A DNA stretch of 64,000 nt from Lucifuga dentata. Taxonomy: Eukaryota > Chordata > Actinopteri > Ophidiiformes > Bythitidae. Under the pieces are notes generated by a model that made no database searches, was not told the origin of the DNA, and worked only from the letters and a program-made list of their open reading frames with translations. The position numbers and the translations under genes are program-made. Numbering within the stretch: the first letter of the stretch is position 1; each line of letters begins with the position of its first letter. This document shows, in pieces, positions 20,041-32,482 of the stretch. The DNA lies in contig VXCM01002146.1 in the NCBI GenBank assembly GCA_014773175.1, positions 516-64,515 of the forward strand, given 5' to 3'.

Positions 20041-23000
20041 TAACAGAAAGATTATTAGTTGTATATTTTTTTTGAATTTGTCTCTTACAAAATGTGAAAA
20101 TAGTACTTATAGTATAGTACAGAAAAATGTAAGGGAATAAAAGTCCAATATTTCCCTCTGAAATACAGTGGAAGGAGAAATTGGAAATTGTACTTCAGTA
20201 CTGAACTTGAGTAAATGTACTTTCCAAATCTGAACATTCTTGGAGTTACTACTAGTATTGGATGGTATAAACAAAATAAGAAATAACATAACAATAATAA
20301 GAAAAATATATGGTTTAGTTTGACAAATACTCCATTAAACTCATTTTATTTAATTTACTTTTCATTTTAAAAAGAACTCCACAGTACCAAGGTTTTTCCC
20401 ACCATCAAACATTTTATGGTTGTTTTCCATGCTTTAACAGCTGGCTGAGTTCATAAATGAATAAAATGGTCAAGTATGCATTCATGTGACTGGAACACAA
20501 TGGATCCACTGTAAAATCGTTCAAAGAGTGAACTGCTTTGATGAACAAACTGAACCTGTCGGTCAGAATTCTGTCATTTGGTTTTCCGAATAGCAAGCCA
20601 GTGAATGAACATTCTGAATGGTGTACGAGAGGAGAGAGTCAACATGTAGCTCAGTAGGTCAGCAAGGATGGTCAAACACAAGCTGCTATGCACACACACA
20701 CACACACCTCTTTTCACCCATGACCCACTGAAACCATGGAAATGCCAAGCAAACAAATGCCTCCTGTTGGCAGGCAGCAGCTTTCTGGCTTCCAAATATG
20801 GGAACTAAAAACTGCTGCATCGCATGTATGATGCAGTAGTTAATCTCAGAAGCAGCTTCACGTAACCACCAAACATATATAATGAATTAACAGATGATGA
20901 GGTAACTGACATAAATACATTTTCTGTAAATTTGCTTTCACCTGAAACGAGAACCAGGTTTCATTGATGCGAATCCCTTTGTAAACGCTGTTAATTCTTA
21001 CTCATATAAAATGATATTGTTTGCTTTTGTGAGTTGTGGTGGTGAGACTGCATTTTGGTTATGGCAAAAGTGGATAAATAAAGTCAAAAATAGAATGTCT
21101 GAATCATGGGTTCTACTTTGTGGGGCTACATTTTCTCCCTGAAAGCCATTCAGACTTTGGCTAGGGATGATATTATGTCCATGACTGTATTTAATATTAG
21201 AGGTTTGCAGAATTTCTGTGCTTGGATGGAGCTGATCTCTCTCATATGTGCTCCATTGCATCATTTCCAACAGTTACAGTCTTATAAAGCTATTTTCATG
21301 TTCTTATTTATTTTAGCTAACAATGTGCTGGCCCACTGTATTAGTTCAGATATGTTGTCTGTGCTAAGGAATTACAGCATCCAATTTGTGGGCTTTTCTG
21401 CCCCATTATGAACCTCAAGCTGCTGCTTCAGAGTGTTTGGTTTTGGTGGGTTTGAATGGTCTGTTTAGCGATAGCCAAACCAAAACAGAGGACGCCTTTT
21501 ATCCTCTGGTTTGATTATTATTTTCTCATAGTTGAGGCAGAGTTTGACTTTAGGATTGTGGATGAAAAATGTGATGGTTTAACAATTACACAATTATTCT
21601 CAAAAATGAGACCACAGTCAGTGGTTTTTTGTCTTTCAAATAGTCTCTGCTTGAACTGGGGCAGCGAGTCAGACTTTGAATTTCCAGAATTTGGTGAAAA
21701 AATACATCACTGGTGTAAAGGGATAGGTTTAAAGATTGGTGTAAAGGGTTTTATGGAATACAATTCCAAAAGTTACTCTGACCATTAATGGTCCTATAGC
21801 TGCTCACAAAGTGGATTGTGTCATTCCACAGTTTCAAAGTGGTTAATCTAATGTGAGTAAAATTAGATTTTTAAAGTCAATAAAATATTTCTTTTTAAAG
21901 TAGCATATCACTTTGAAACCAAAATATAACCACACCAGCCCAGAGTGCATGTGTATCAGCTTTAGAGTTCACTGTGTTAAATTAACAGCAGATTATCACA
22001 TTTCAGTATTAATGTCCATGTGACAGAGAAGTGTGCTGACAGGCGATACATAGTGTAAACCCGAACATTTATAGTGCTGCAAGGAGTGCTGAACACCTGC
22101 ACCAGCAGCTGAATGCAGGGATGGTGTTTCTCTCAAATCATAGATAAATACCCAGAAAGAGAACTTCCAGCAGTTTGTTTGTTTGTTTGTTTTGCAGTTT
22201 TAAATGTATGTATTTGTAAATATTTATAATGCAAAATGTTGGAGTAATAACACTGCTCTGTAAGTCAGAAATCAAGATTGTTAGCCTTTGTGGCTGGAAT
22301 ATCATGCAACTCTTGTCTCCTGCCTTCATGGAATGCACTTTAATTTGATGTTAATTCAGTTCACCCTGACTGGAAATGTAAAAATAATGTACCATTTTCC
22401 AATAAATCACCTTTTGAAGTGAGATGAATTGAAGAGACATTACAGCTTCTGTTCTTCTTATCAAGGTCATCAATCAGCAGCAGAGTGACATAGCCCATCT
22501 GGATCACAGATTTAGCTCCCATTCATCTCCAAAATTAGCTAAGCGCTCCACAACATCTGACTAAACAGGTCACACCATGTGTTGTGCATGTGGTTCAAAC
22601 TATGTAATATTAGTGTGTAAATAATTTATATATCTAAAACTATTGCAGATTTTCATATGCAGCTTATAATTTCTTTTTTTCAAAGTGTCCATGTTTTGTT
22701 TTTGGTTTTTTTCTCTCAGAAGGTTTGTGACATTGCACCAGAAAATGACTCCCTTAGTGATAAACATTACTTTGAGACACTCTTGTAGTTTCAGGTAATA
22801 CCTATGCTTTCATCTAACCCTTTTTGACAGAAAAATGTCTCATTTACCTTTGAAACCAACTATCAGTATGTTGCCTGATTTTAACATTTACCCACTCTGT
22901 ACTTTTTATTGAGCATTTCCACAAATTTCAAGTCCCATGTTTCACAAAAGTTATTTTTCTTGGGGGTGGGATGGCCTCAAAAACAATATTTAGAAGAGCT

Positions 23001-24104
23001 AATATAAATCTTTCCCTGAAAATAAATACATATTAATAAAATTCCTTCAGACTGGGTGGCTGCCAGCTCAATAACAGGTGGACACCATAATGCACACTTA
23101 TGAATCCTTAATATTTACCCCTAGATGCCGACTTGGGTCAGATAGTGTTTGGCAATAACTTTTTGTACTTGTATTCGAGAAATATCATGAAAATGCATTT
23201 GAAAGACAATTTTCTACGCCTCTGTGTTTGACAACCCATAGAGCACAATCTAGACCTTCATAATGCGATGAAATCTTCATGTTCATCCACTCGTTTCTGT
23301 GAATGTGGAGATGAGCTCATATTTGTTAGTGACATGATGTATGTAATGGCCTGGTTTCATCCAGGTGGTCTGCAGGAAAAACCCCTCATATCTGTGGATG
23401 ACTCAAGCATTATGTCATATTAACACAGCTATAATTACACAATCCCTGTCATTTACACAAGGCTGGATTACTAAATCACTGTGTGTGATTGTGTTCGTGT
23501 GTGTGGATGGTTTTGAAGCTCTCTGATCTGGCTTGGCTGCAAATTCAGGCATTTGGTGGTTGACCTCACAAGAATGAAAGACTGAAAAATGAAAATGCAA
23601 GTCATTCAGAGTCATGCAAAGCATGAAACACAAACAACAACAAATTTCAAAGATGCAAATGATGTAACACCAAAATTTCTTTAAGACGTCTCATTATTAT
23701 TATGTTGATATTTTATTTTTCTTATGATATTCAATTATTTTCACTCTATGAATGTCAATGGGCCCCTTGTTGACAGCTCTTTATCATCTCACAGTGAGTT
23801 TATCTGTATACAGCCAGATTGCCATGCGTTTCTGCTTCTGGTTTTGTTCATGTGTTGTGAGTTTCTTCTATCCTGAAGCTGAAGAGCTGCCTGTGGGCCC
23901 ACTGTGGAACTGAAGAATACAAGCAATGAGACTTTAAATATGTTTGTGTAAATTCAGGTGTATTTTTGAAAATTAGCAAACTAGTCTGATTCACCTGCTG
24001 GGCTTGTGCTATTGTTTCCTGCCTATTTGCTGTCAGAAATATCATATTTAGGAGTTGTCAGAACATAAACAGACAGAAGAGATAATCATTACCAAAAGGA
24101 AACT

Positions 24105-24275
24105 GAGAATTCTGTGTGGAGTTTGCATGTTCTCCCGTGTCTGAGTGGGTTTCCTCCAACTGTTCTGGTTTCCTTTCACCTCGATAGACATACAGGTTAA
24201 GTGAACTGGAAACTCTTAATTGCTCATAGGTGCGAATGGGAGTATGAGTTTGTTTGTGTGTGTGGGTGTGTACAT
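24105..24275 (+). mobile_element. Truncated SINE body
   Basis: GTGGAGTTTGCATGTTCTCC, then TCCAACTGTTCTGGTTTCC and GTGAACTGGAAACTCTTAAT, match the body of the tRNA-derived SINE at 10246. The tRNA head and the GGATG tail are missing. It is old and diverged. Confidence 0.7.
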
Positions 24276-24431
24276 GCTGTTTTTTGTTTGTTTTTTCTTT
24301 CTGCTGATAGGTTTGTTTTTCCTGTTATGGCAGGACCTTTATGATTCTTTTATTTATACTGAAATTGAAACTGAAATTTAACTGTATTCGTCCAAGAAAA
24401 CATGGAAATTTGTCTTGTGATCAGTGCTCCC

Positions 24432-24469
<38 letters not shown>
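24432..24469. repeat. (AAT)n microsatellite
   Basis: About 12 AAT units. Confidence 0.95.
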
Positions 24470-24472
<3 letters not shown>

Positions 24473-27400
24473 CACACAAAACATAGAACCAGCATCAAAT
24501 CCATAAATATGAATAACTGATGAAATATATAAAGTTTGGTTCAGCATAGCTCCACCCACAGTCAGTCTGAGTCTAACTGTAAATGCCTGTGTGAAGAACT
24601 TAATTTATTGTCCTCCTGAAATCCTGTGGTGTAGAAGGCAATGCACTTATCTATGATTTGTTTCAGTTAAATTTATATGAGCCTTGGCTTTTTTTATTTT
24701 TAGAAAGGGACCGTACTGTTTAGTCTGGGCAAAACTTTGTTTTCATTTGGGCAGACTGTGGGTTGGAGGAACTGATCCATAACAGAAAGGTCACCAGTCT
24801 CTGGCTGCACTTCTGTTCTGACCCCTGGGCTGAAATCTGTTTAGACAGACATGATAACACGTCATGAACGATGGAGATGGAGGACCTCTAAATACTTGAA
24901 CATTAGGTTAACAAGCACAACAACTAAGCAAAAATGTAACTTTTTAATATTAATGTGGTGTACTGTATTGTGTGCTGAATGCTGTCATAGCTGTCAGGGT
25001 TTGTGTGTGGGTTGAAGCCAGAGATACAAATAACCACAATAGACAGGCTGGACCCTCCTCCTTCTGATAGAATTATGACTGTCTGCTCTGTACTTAAACC
25101 CTCAGATTGTATCTCTAGCCCATTTGCTTCATTAAGTTCAGGCTGAGCTTTTTAGGAAATGAAAGAATGAAAGGCTTTTACACTCTGCTACAAAAGTCTG
25201 GGAAGGATAAAAGAAACAGAGAAAGAAAGAGAAAGGGGTTAAGAGAGTTGGCTCTTCATTCATCTACAGTTACCATTTTTGTGTTATTGTACCCACCACC
25301 AGTGCTTTTTATACAGTTACTATAGTATCAGCAGAAACACGAAGCTATTTCTTGTGAGGGTAGAGAGGGGGTGTGCAGTGAAAAGGAGTTTTGTGGGAAT
25401 GTGTGTGTGCTCCACTTGTTGAGGGGACAGGAAGAAACAAGGAAAAGCCAAAAAAGAACAAAGGAGAATGTGTTCCCAAGTTAATCAAGGCTCTTTGAGT
25501 CGTACAAGATCGACACACTAAGTTAATGTTCTGTGCTGGTGTACTTGCATGATAAATCCATGCTTGTGGCTTTAGCACCCACCCTACTGACCTGATGTGT
25601 GCCTCTCAGACTTTCACCTCTTCCCAAACATGAAAAAAGGATTCAGCTGCGCATTTTGTCTCAGATGTTGAGATCAGCTCTGGAGGATTTATTTATTTAT
25701 TTGATAGTAAAGCAAAGAACTTTAAAGAAAATCTCTCCAAAAGCATTATTTGGAAGGAGATTATTGTGAAAAACAGCTAACTTAAGGACTTCTGAGTTAA
25801 ATCTCTCTATGCTAGGCTCAGAAATGATCAATCAACTCTCATAAAGCTCAGCTGTAGAACCCTGCAACCCAAGAATGTCAAGTATGTGACAAAACTCCTC
25901 AAAACAAGACACACCACACTTGAATTTGAGGTCAAGTTGTGAATGTTATCCCAGATTATCCCAGACCTTACTTATTAATATATATACTGACATTTACATT
26001 ATTTATCTGTCTTGATAATAAACAAATCTTAAATCCTTTTTCCTTCATTTACTTTAAAATGTTGCTGTTTTTCTGTGGAATGTGAAACACTTAGCATCGT
26101 CACACTGAAAAATATCTAATCTTTGTAATGTTTCCCTAAAATGACTTGTTTAATTCATAATTTTCATGTAATTGTAGCAAATTCTATTCCCTTCAGAAAA
26201 CATGTTACTTCATTTATCGATTTGTAAAGAAAGAGACCACCAGGTCTTTGCTAAATTGCGACTTGAGTACATTATCCTGGCTTTTTAATCAAAGTTTTGG
26301 TTGGTTAAACAAATAGAGTCTCTCTCCATGAAGAAATAATATCAATGTTCATCCAGCACTTTTCCCTGTCATTGTTCTTGATTCAGTTTTCTTCATTCAG
26401 AGCCAACTTTTGGTGAGAGCAGACGCACTTCTCAAATTTGAGCCATCTGTTTGGTTTATAGATTCACTTCATTTAAACAGACTGGAGAGGGAGGAGATGT
26501 GTTGCATATGTCTGTAGATACCACTGCTCCTTCTGTTCTTTGGATGTTGGCTTTGGAACTTTATACTCCTGGAGTAAACAAATACTCAGGGGGATTCCTC
26601 CTCTGCATTACATTTACTGTACATAATGAGCAATGGCAAAATAAAGAAATATGGACTGTAAAATATGGGTGGCCTTCCACAGTCAGCTAATGTTTTCTGA
26701 CATGAGCACAAACTTTGAAACACTGAAGACATGTTGCTTACACAGATTATGTACAGATTACAATTTTTTGTGACACACATCATCATTTTCTGTTGTTTTC
26801 ACAATAAAATATTAATTTATAGTTAAATGTAACTAGTATTAAGTGTTCTGATGGGTTAGGGATCAGGAATTAGGGAAATTAAGGAGGTCATGGTCCAAAC
26901 TTTTGTAGATAGGTTGGATTTTGTGGTGGATCCAAATCAGTAACTGGATACAGGATTTCCCCGGTCTCCCCTTTCTTTCCCCTTTTCTTTAACCTTTCTT
27001 TAACAATTTCTCAAAAACTAAGCCACCAATCCCAAGGAAAAAAATTCAGACAATCTGTACAATAGTTCCACTGTAGAGGCAGCAAGCATCACTCAGTGAC
27101 ATCAAAAATATCAAAAATGCCCCCAACTTTCAGCCCTCGTGAGTAGTTTGTCTTCATAATTTTAAAAATAAAAGAACACACACATACAGAAACATAATTA
27201 CAGACATGAACCCGCAGACTCTTATGGTGCATGTAGCAATGCTTTTACTGTCTTACTGTGCAAAGCATGCACAGCAACTTCGTGCAGTGTGTGAGGTCAT
27301 CAAAACCAAACTACTTACAATATTCTTTCAGTTACAACACAGTCATTAAAATGGAGCTTGGTTACAAAACTGTCAGCCCTTTAATATACTGAACTGTCAA

Positions 27401-28589
27401 AGCCAAACAGAAGATTATCTTCAGGCTCTTTCATCGTCCACCAAGCACTCTTCCAACAGAGCTCCATATTATACCCTGTGAGATCATTTACTGTGATAAA
27501 TTACTGTTTTACATGTATGTTGTTGGTCTTATGGTGCATGTTTTTAATTCTTCTCTCAGGAGGAATGGTTAGAATGCCAAAATATACAGTCCTTAACCTC
27601 AAGTATCAGCCGAATTCATCCAGTACAACTCCACAAATCACTGCTGTCAAAGGCAGCAGGTTGGTACCTTATGGACCCATAAACCAGGAATGCACAATAT
27701 GTAGCATAAAGAGGAGATAAGAGAACAGGAGAGGAGAGGAAAGCAATGTCATTAAATGTGCAAGAGGGGTAAGAATTACAATTATTTGTGATACACTAAC
27801 AGGTTTATCATATCTTCTAAAGTTCAATGGAAAGGAGAATTAAAGAAAGGAAGAAAGAAAGGGAAGGAGGAAAGGATGAAGGGAGATAGAAGGAGACATG
27901 GACAGCTTGGCATGAGCAGTGGATCCTACGTGATGATTGTCAGACATCCAGATCGAGTCCAGGAGCAGCGTTCCAGCACAATCAGCCTCAGCATGCTAAA
28001 GGGAATACACAAAGAGAACAAATGGCCAGTGCTTTCCAGAAATCACTCTCCATCTTTCACTTCCATCTTCAGGCTTTGAAGAGGAGATGGATTAGTGTTG
28101 ACAGTAAAGATAAATCAGAGGAAGAATAAATTAGATTTGCACCGTGTCGAGCTCTCAAAGCTTTCAGGTGATGTTTTTACTGCTGTTCACGAACTGTCTG
28201 CCAACTCATTTTAAGATTGAAGCTGAATTTATTGTATTCATTTGTTGCACACAGGGTCAGATATTATTTGTGCATATTTTTCATGATATGTTTTATCTCC
28301 TCATCACTTTAGTGTCTGTTACTGTTATTGACACCTTACAAGGTAAAGCGAGAATGTAAACAATATGGAGTAGAAGGAAATAGGCCATGGGAGAGGTGTG
28401 TGTAAAACTGGGTTTTGTTGCAGAAAACTGCTGAGGCAGTTCTCAGAGATGATAGATAGACACACTGTAAGCAATGATGCTGCAGAGTGAAACAAGCTGA
28501 ATAACAAGAAGTGTTTACAGTATATTTCAAGTGCACCAAATATTTATAGTGGAAGTAAGAGAAGCAGAATTCTTTCCATGCAGTTGTGC

Positions 28590-28591
<2 letters not shown>

Positions 28592-28624
<33 letters not shown>

Positions 28625-28632
28625 ACTCACTC
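28592..28632. repeat. (CT)n and (ACTC)n microsatellite
   Basis: About 14 CT units followed by three ACTC units. Confidence 0.9.
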
Positions 28633-28893
28633 ATTCTGTATACAGGTTTATGTATAATCACTGCTAAGTGGATTTATGTCATTTTATATTTACTTCACAA
28701 AAAGTAAACTGAAATAGAGTGATAGATGTTACAGTTTCTAACCTGGCTTTACTTTAAGCTCTGTTGTAAAGCAGGCATGCAGACTTCCATCTCTTCAAAT
28801 ACAAAGAAAATTTACTTTACAGTTAACTGAATATTTTTCAAAGTAATGATTTTCTTGTTATTTATTATTTGCCTGTGGCTCATACTGACAATT

Positions 28894-29280
28894 TTGCATG
28901 TTTGAGCCCAATAAGTACAACTTGAATACACATACTGCCAACAATCTTCTAAATTATGCTACTGTGGCGATCAATTTTAGAATAATTTTTCCTACCATCC
29001 ATTGATTTTGGCCAATCAATGGCCAATGAATGGCCAATCAATGGCCATCAAGTAGCCATTGATTTCTGTTCATTTGAGGATGTTATTAAAATGACCTCAT
29101 AGAGACTTGAAACGTGCGTGAGATAGATAATCCATCACAGTGAACCACACGCTGTTATTATTTTTTGTCGACGTTACTTAAATTAATTAATCCAACACAG
29201 AGCTACAGTACAAGGAAGAAAATGTATATCTCCATCAGGAAATATAGTAACTTTTACCAAGAAATTTACAATGACCCTCC
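28894..29280. mobile_element. Partial copy of the 17493 MITE
   Basis: TTTTGCATGTTTGAGCC, then GATAGATAATCCATCA and ATATCTCCATCAGGAAATATAG, align in order with the MITE at 17493-18098 in the same orientation. Its outer inverted repeats are not preserved. Confidence 0.55.
29010..29052. repeat. 11-bp tandem repeat, about four units
   Basis: GGCCAATCAAT, GGCCAATGAAT, GGCCAATCAAT and a diverged fourth unit lie head to tail inside the partial MITE copy; the first copy at 17.6 kb lacks this expansion. Confidence 0.8.
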
Positions 29281-30094
29281 CTTCTCCCTCCCTTCTATCA
29301 AACCATCAACATGCCTTCATTTGTTGTCAGATTACTTCATACAGCAAAATGAATTTAGGACTGGCAGCACAATACAAGCATCATACAGGTGGGAAACATT
29401 AGCAAATGTGAGTAATGTTGATTACACAAAGCTCTATAAAGGAGTAACTAACTGTTTGCCACTTTGACAAACCACATCAGACACCAGAGATTTGTTTATT
29501 CTCAGCTGCTCTTTGCTTCTTTTTCTTTCCCTGTTGCTCTTTCCTCTCCTAGATTCTCCCTCTTCCTTCTCCTACTCTCGCTCAGAATCTGGATGTGCTC
29601 ATTGTGGTTGTTCAATGAGTTATTATTGAAGGCATAGAGTCATTTAATGGGTATGAGGTAGTCTCTCGCCGTCTGGGCCTGATTACACAGATCCCTTTGA
29701 GTCTGTACTGAATGTATGTTTAATGCACTAATGCACATACAGCAACATTTAGGAAGCCAGAAACACGATGGTGCCATACGGCATCATTACAAGCATGAGA
29801 AAAAAGACACTGTGCATTACCTCACATCTTACATTTCAAAGTACAAGTGTTCTGGAATCACTACTGATCCAAACATAACTAACACATTTATTCTCAAGAG
29901 CCATAACATGATACGAGACAAAACATGAGGGCCGGTTTTGAGTCGTGACAATTTTAAGCTCAGATTTAAGGCATCTGAGAAGTGGATGTCAGTGGATTTA
30001 AGTTGCACGACCCATATACTGCCAGGTGGTCTGATGGAGTGTTATGGAGAAAATCCCATGTTTTTTTTAAATGAATCCCACAGCTATGACAAGC

Positions 30095-30127
30095 AAAAAA
30101 AAAAAAAAAAANAAAAAAAAAAAAAAA
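30095..30127. repeat. Poly-A with an ambiguous base
   Basis: About 33 A with N at 30112. Confidence 0.9.
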
Positions 30128-32056
30128 ATCGAGACCAATTGGCAATGTACTTATTATTTATTTTGATCCTAGAAAAGAGGGCAAATAAGAAGATTCACAA
30201 CAAAAACATGTTGATAGAACAATAAGTTAAACACAAGAAAAGGCTTCATGAAACAAGGATACATTGGAATCATTTTAAAAACACAAGGTATGCAAAGGCA
30301 TGTGAGTAACATGTTAAAGAACTCATAATTAAAACAAATATATATATACAATACTTCAGAAATGAGAAAGATTGATGTGGTAGCAATAGAACTTTCACAT
30401 ACTTTACAAAGAAAAGACATACATATTGCATATCAGCAGCTACTGCATATTTACATCATATCTGAAAAATTACGAAGGATTCTTCTGTCCAATCACAAAA
30501 GTAGTATTGTTAAAAGCATGTCTAAAATTAAGAATAAAATCACTTTTGCTTCACTAACGAGTCAAGATTGATGGCAACATATTGCAGTATTGACATGTTT
30601 CTTTCTTCTTGCAGACAGAACATTTCTGTCATTTCCAAATGAAAATAAATTCTGTCCCTCATTGTTTTTTCTCATCCCCTCCATGTTCCCTCCCTTTCTG
30701 CTCCTCTCTCTCTCAGGAAATGTACAAGTGTGTTTCATTTGGTTCATGGACTTGGCTGTGACAGACGCTTTAGGTCTAGTAGAAAGGAAATACAACCATG
30801 ATTACTTCCAAAATCTGTGTTTCCCCTTTTCCAAAAAGGAACTGTAATGTGAATAAAATGAATATTACTCCCACATGATCGAGACTCTGGATGCCCAGTT
30901 TATAACAGTTATCTATGGCCTCATCTCCTGTCCCACATTCACATGACTTTTTTTAATAAAAGCTGACGTGAGAGGTGGCGAGCACACTGGTGTCAAACTG
31001 AGATATTCCTCAAGCAAAGTCGCGCTTTTGTCTTGGACTGTAAATCTTCATTGTGAGACGGAGTGAAATTTGAAATTCCTCTCAATCAGGTTCACGACCC
31101 AAAAATACTTGCGTAAGTAACATCTGCAAATAGGTTTCCTGCAATTGATCTCTCCATTACAATCTCATTTCTTTCATTTGTTTGTGTTTGAAAGGCATAG
31201 TTGCATACGGCTCATTAAAACGATGGGTTGCAGTTCAAAATATGAATTATTGCTTAATTTTTAATGTAACTGAAAAGTGAAGAAGTAGCAGTGACAAAGA
31301 TGAATCCCAGTTTAGTAATAATGCAGAAAGTCCCAAAAATAAACTGTAATAACTGTAATAAACTGCATACATGTGAATTACAAATGCTAAAGCCCACCAA
31401 CAACAGGAATATGAATTACGTCACTTCAACACAGTTAAAAAAAAAAAAAAAAAAAAAGACATCAAAACCTCTACATCCCTGGACAGAAACAGAGATATCA
31501 AAAACTATATATCTACCGTATCCCCATACCTAGAATGACTGCACTGCACATGGGAAACTGTGGTTTATGAGATCTATTCGTAAAAATTCTCAAGATATCT
31601 GTACACAAGAGGAAAACCATGAACACGTCCACCGTCGCACAGCAAACACACCTCACATCCATCTCTTGTGATTATGTACTTTCTCACACACCAGCATGGC
31701 ATATAGTGAGTGTTTCTACACATATAAGACATTAAATGTTACATTAAACTCTTATCTGGATTGTTAGAAAATCAAAATGTCGCTGGATAGCTGGAGTGTA
31801 GCTATTTACGACTGCAACATCTCATCTCATTTACTGTTGATTTTTGTAGTCTGTGCATGATTTCTTCTTGGTACTTCATAAAATTATTATACACTTTGCA
31901 GCGTTTGTTGTGAGAATAAGTGGAGATGTCAAAATGTATGAGCGATGTTTTGAACATAAACCTTTATGGTTCTTTAATGGTTTGGAGTTTTGGGATGCAG
32001 ATCAGAGCTCAGCCATATCTTGTCAATGTATTTCAATATGAGCTCAACATACAAAA

Positions 32057-32062
32057 TTTATT
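32057..32062 (-). promoter_or_regulatory. Possible polyadenylation signal of pdlim4
   Basis: AATAAA on the minus strand about 216 nt beyond the pdlim4 stop codon. Other AATAAA hexamers lie further down, so the true 3' end is undecided. Confidence 0.25.
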
Positions 32063-32135
32063 AATGTTCTGCTGGCCTCGTTTGTCAAGTCTATCAGTGT
32101 AGAAATACTGACCTGGGTCAGATGAAAGCCAAATT

Positions 32136-32163
32136 CCCCCCCCCNAAAAAAAAAAAAAAAAAA
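32136..32163. repeat. C-run/N/A-run
   Basis: Nine C, one N (32145), then about 18 A; lies in the probable pdlim4 3' UTR. Confidence 0.85.
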
Positions 32164-32277
32164 GTCAAATCTAATCCAAAGTTGACATTCCTGACCTACA
32201 GTGCCTGATAAAGGTGGACTGCAATACTCCAGATTTTGGTTTCCCTGTTGTATTACAGCAGGGTAGCTCTTTCCATC

Positions 32278-32482
32278 TCAGACCAGCTCCACCTTGGAGT
32301 TGGGATAAACAGCAACAACGTCATAGCCCTCTGGAGGCTGGACACGAGCCTTGGCGTCGTTCTCACAGTAAAGATTGTCCTCGATGAAGAAGTAGCCTCT
32401 CTGCTTGAGGTTGATGCCGCAGTCGTCACATATGAAGCACTCGGGATGGTAGAGCTTGTCCCTCGCCTTTACTATGGTGCCC
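32278..32482 (-). CDS. pdlim4: pdlim4 last coding exon (LIM domain and C-terminus)
   Basis: This 205-nt exon follows CATCCAG and stops at TGA (32280-32278). It encodes [20 protein letters not shown] and the rest of the LIM domain. Zinc ligands are H and C of YHPEC, the two cysteines of FICDDC, and C and D of YCEND; human PDLIM4 has H as the last ligand. The protein ends [10 protein letters not shown], nearly identical to human. Confidence 0.96.

Larger units (their letters stand above)
14540..32056. other. Intergenic region between convergent CD2/SLAM-like and pdlim4 genes
   Basis: About 17.5 kb in which no exon was recognised. It contains a TTAA-type MITE and a related partial copy, a SINE fragment, hairpins, a polypurine tract and simple repeats. 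Unique stretches such as 16560-16910, 19200-19640 and 30960-31130 have less repetitive sequence and could be conserved non-coding DNA; this cannot be judged from one genome. The lower end may include the pdlim4 3' UTR. Confidence 0.45.

Noticed and set aside
29010..29052. CRISPR-like array
   Set aside because: Four contiguous 11-bp units without spacers in a fish genome are an ordinary tandem repeat.
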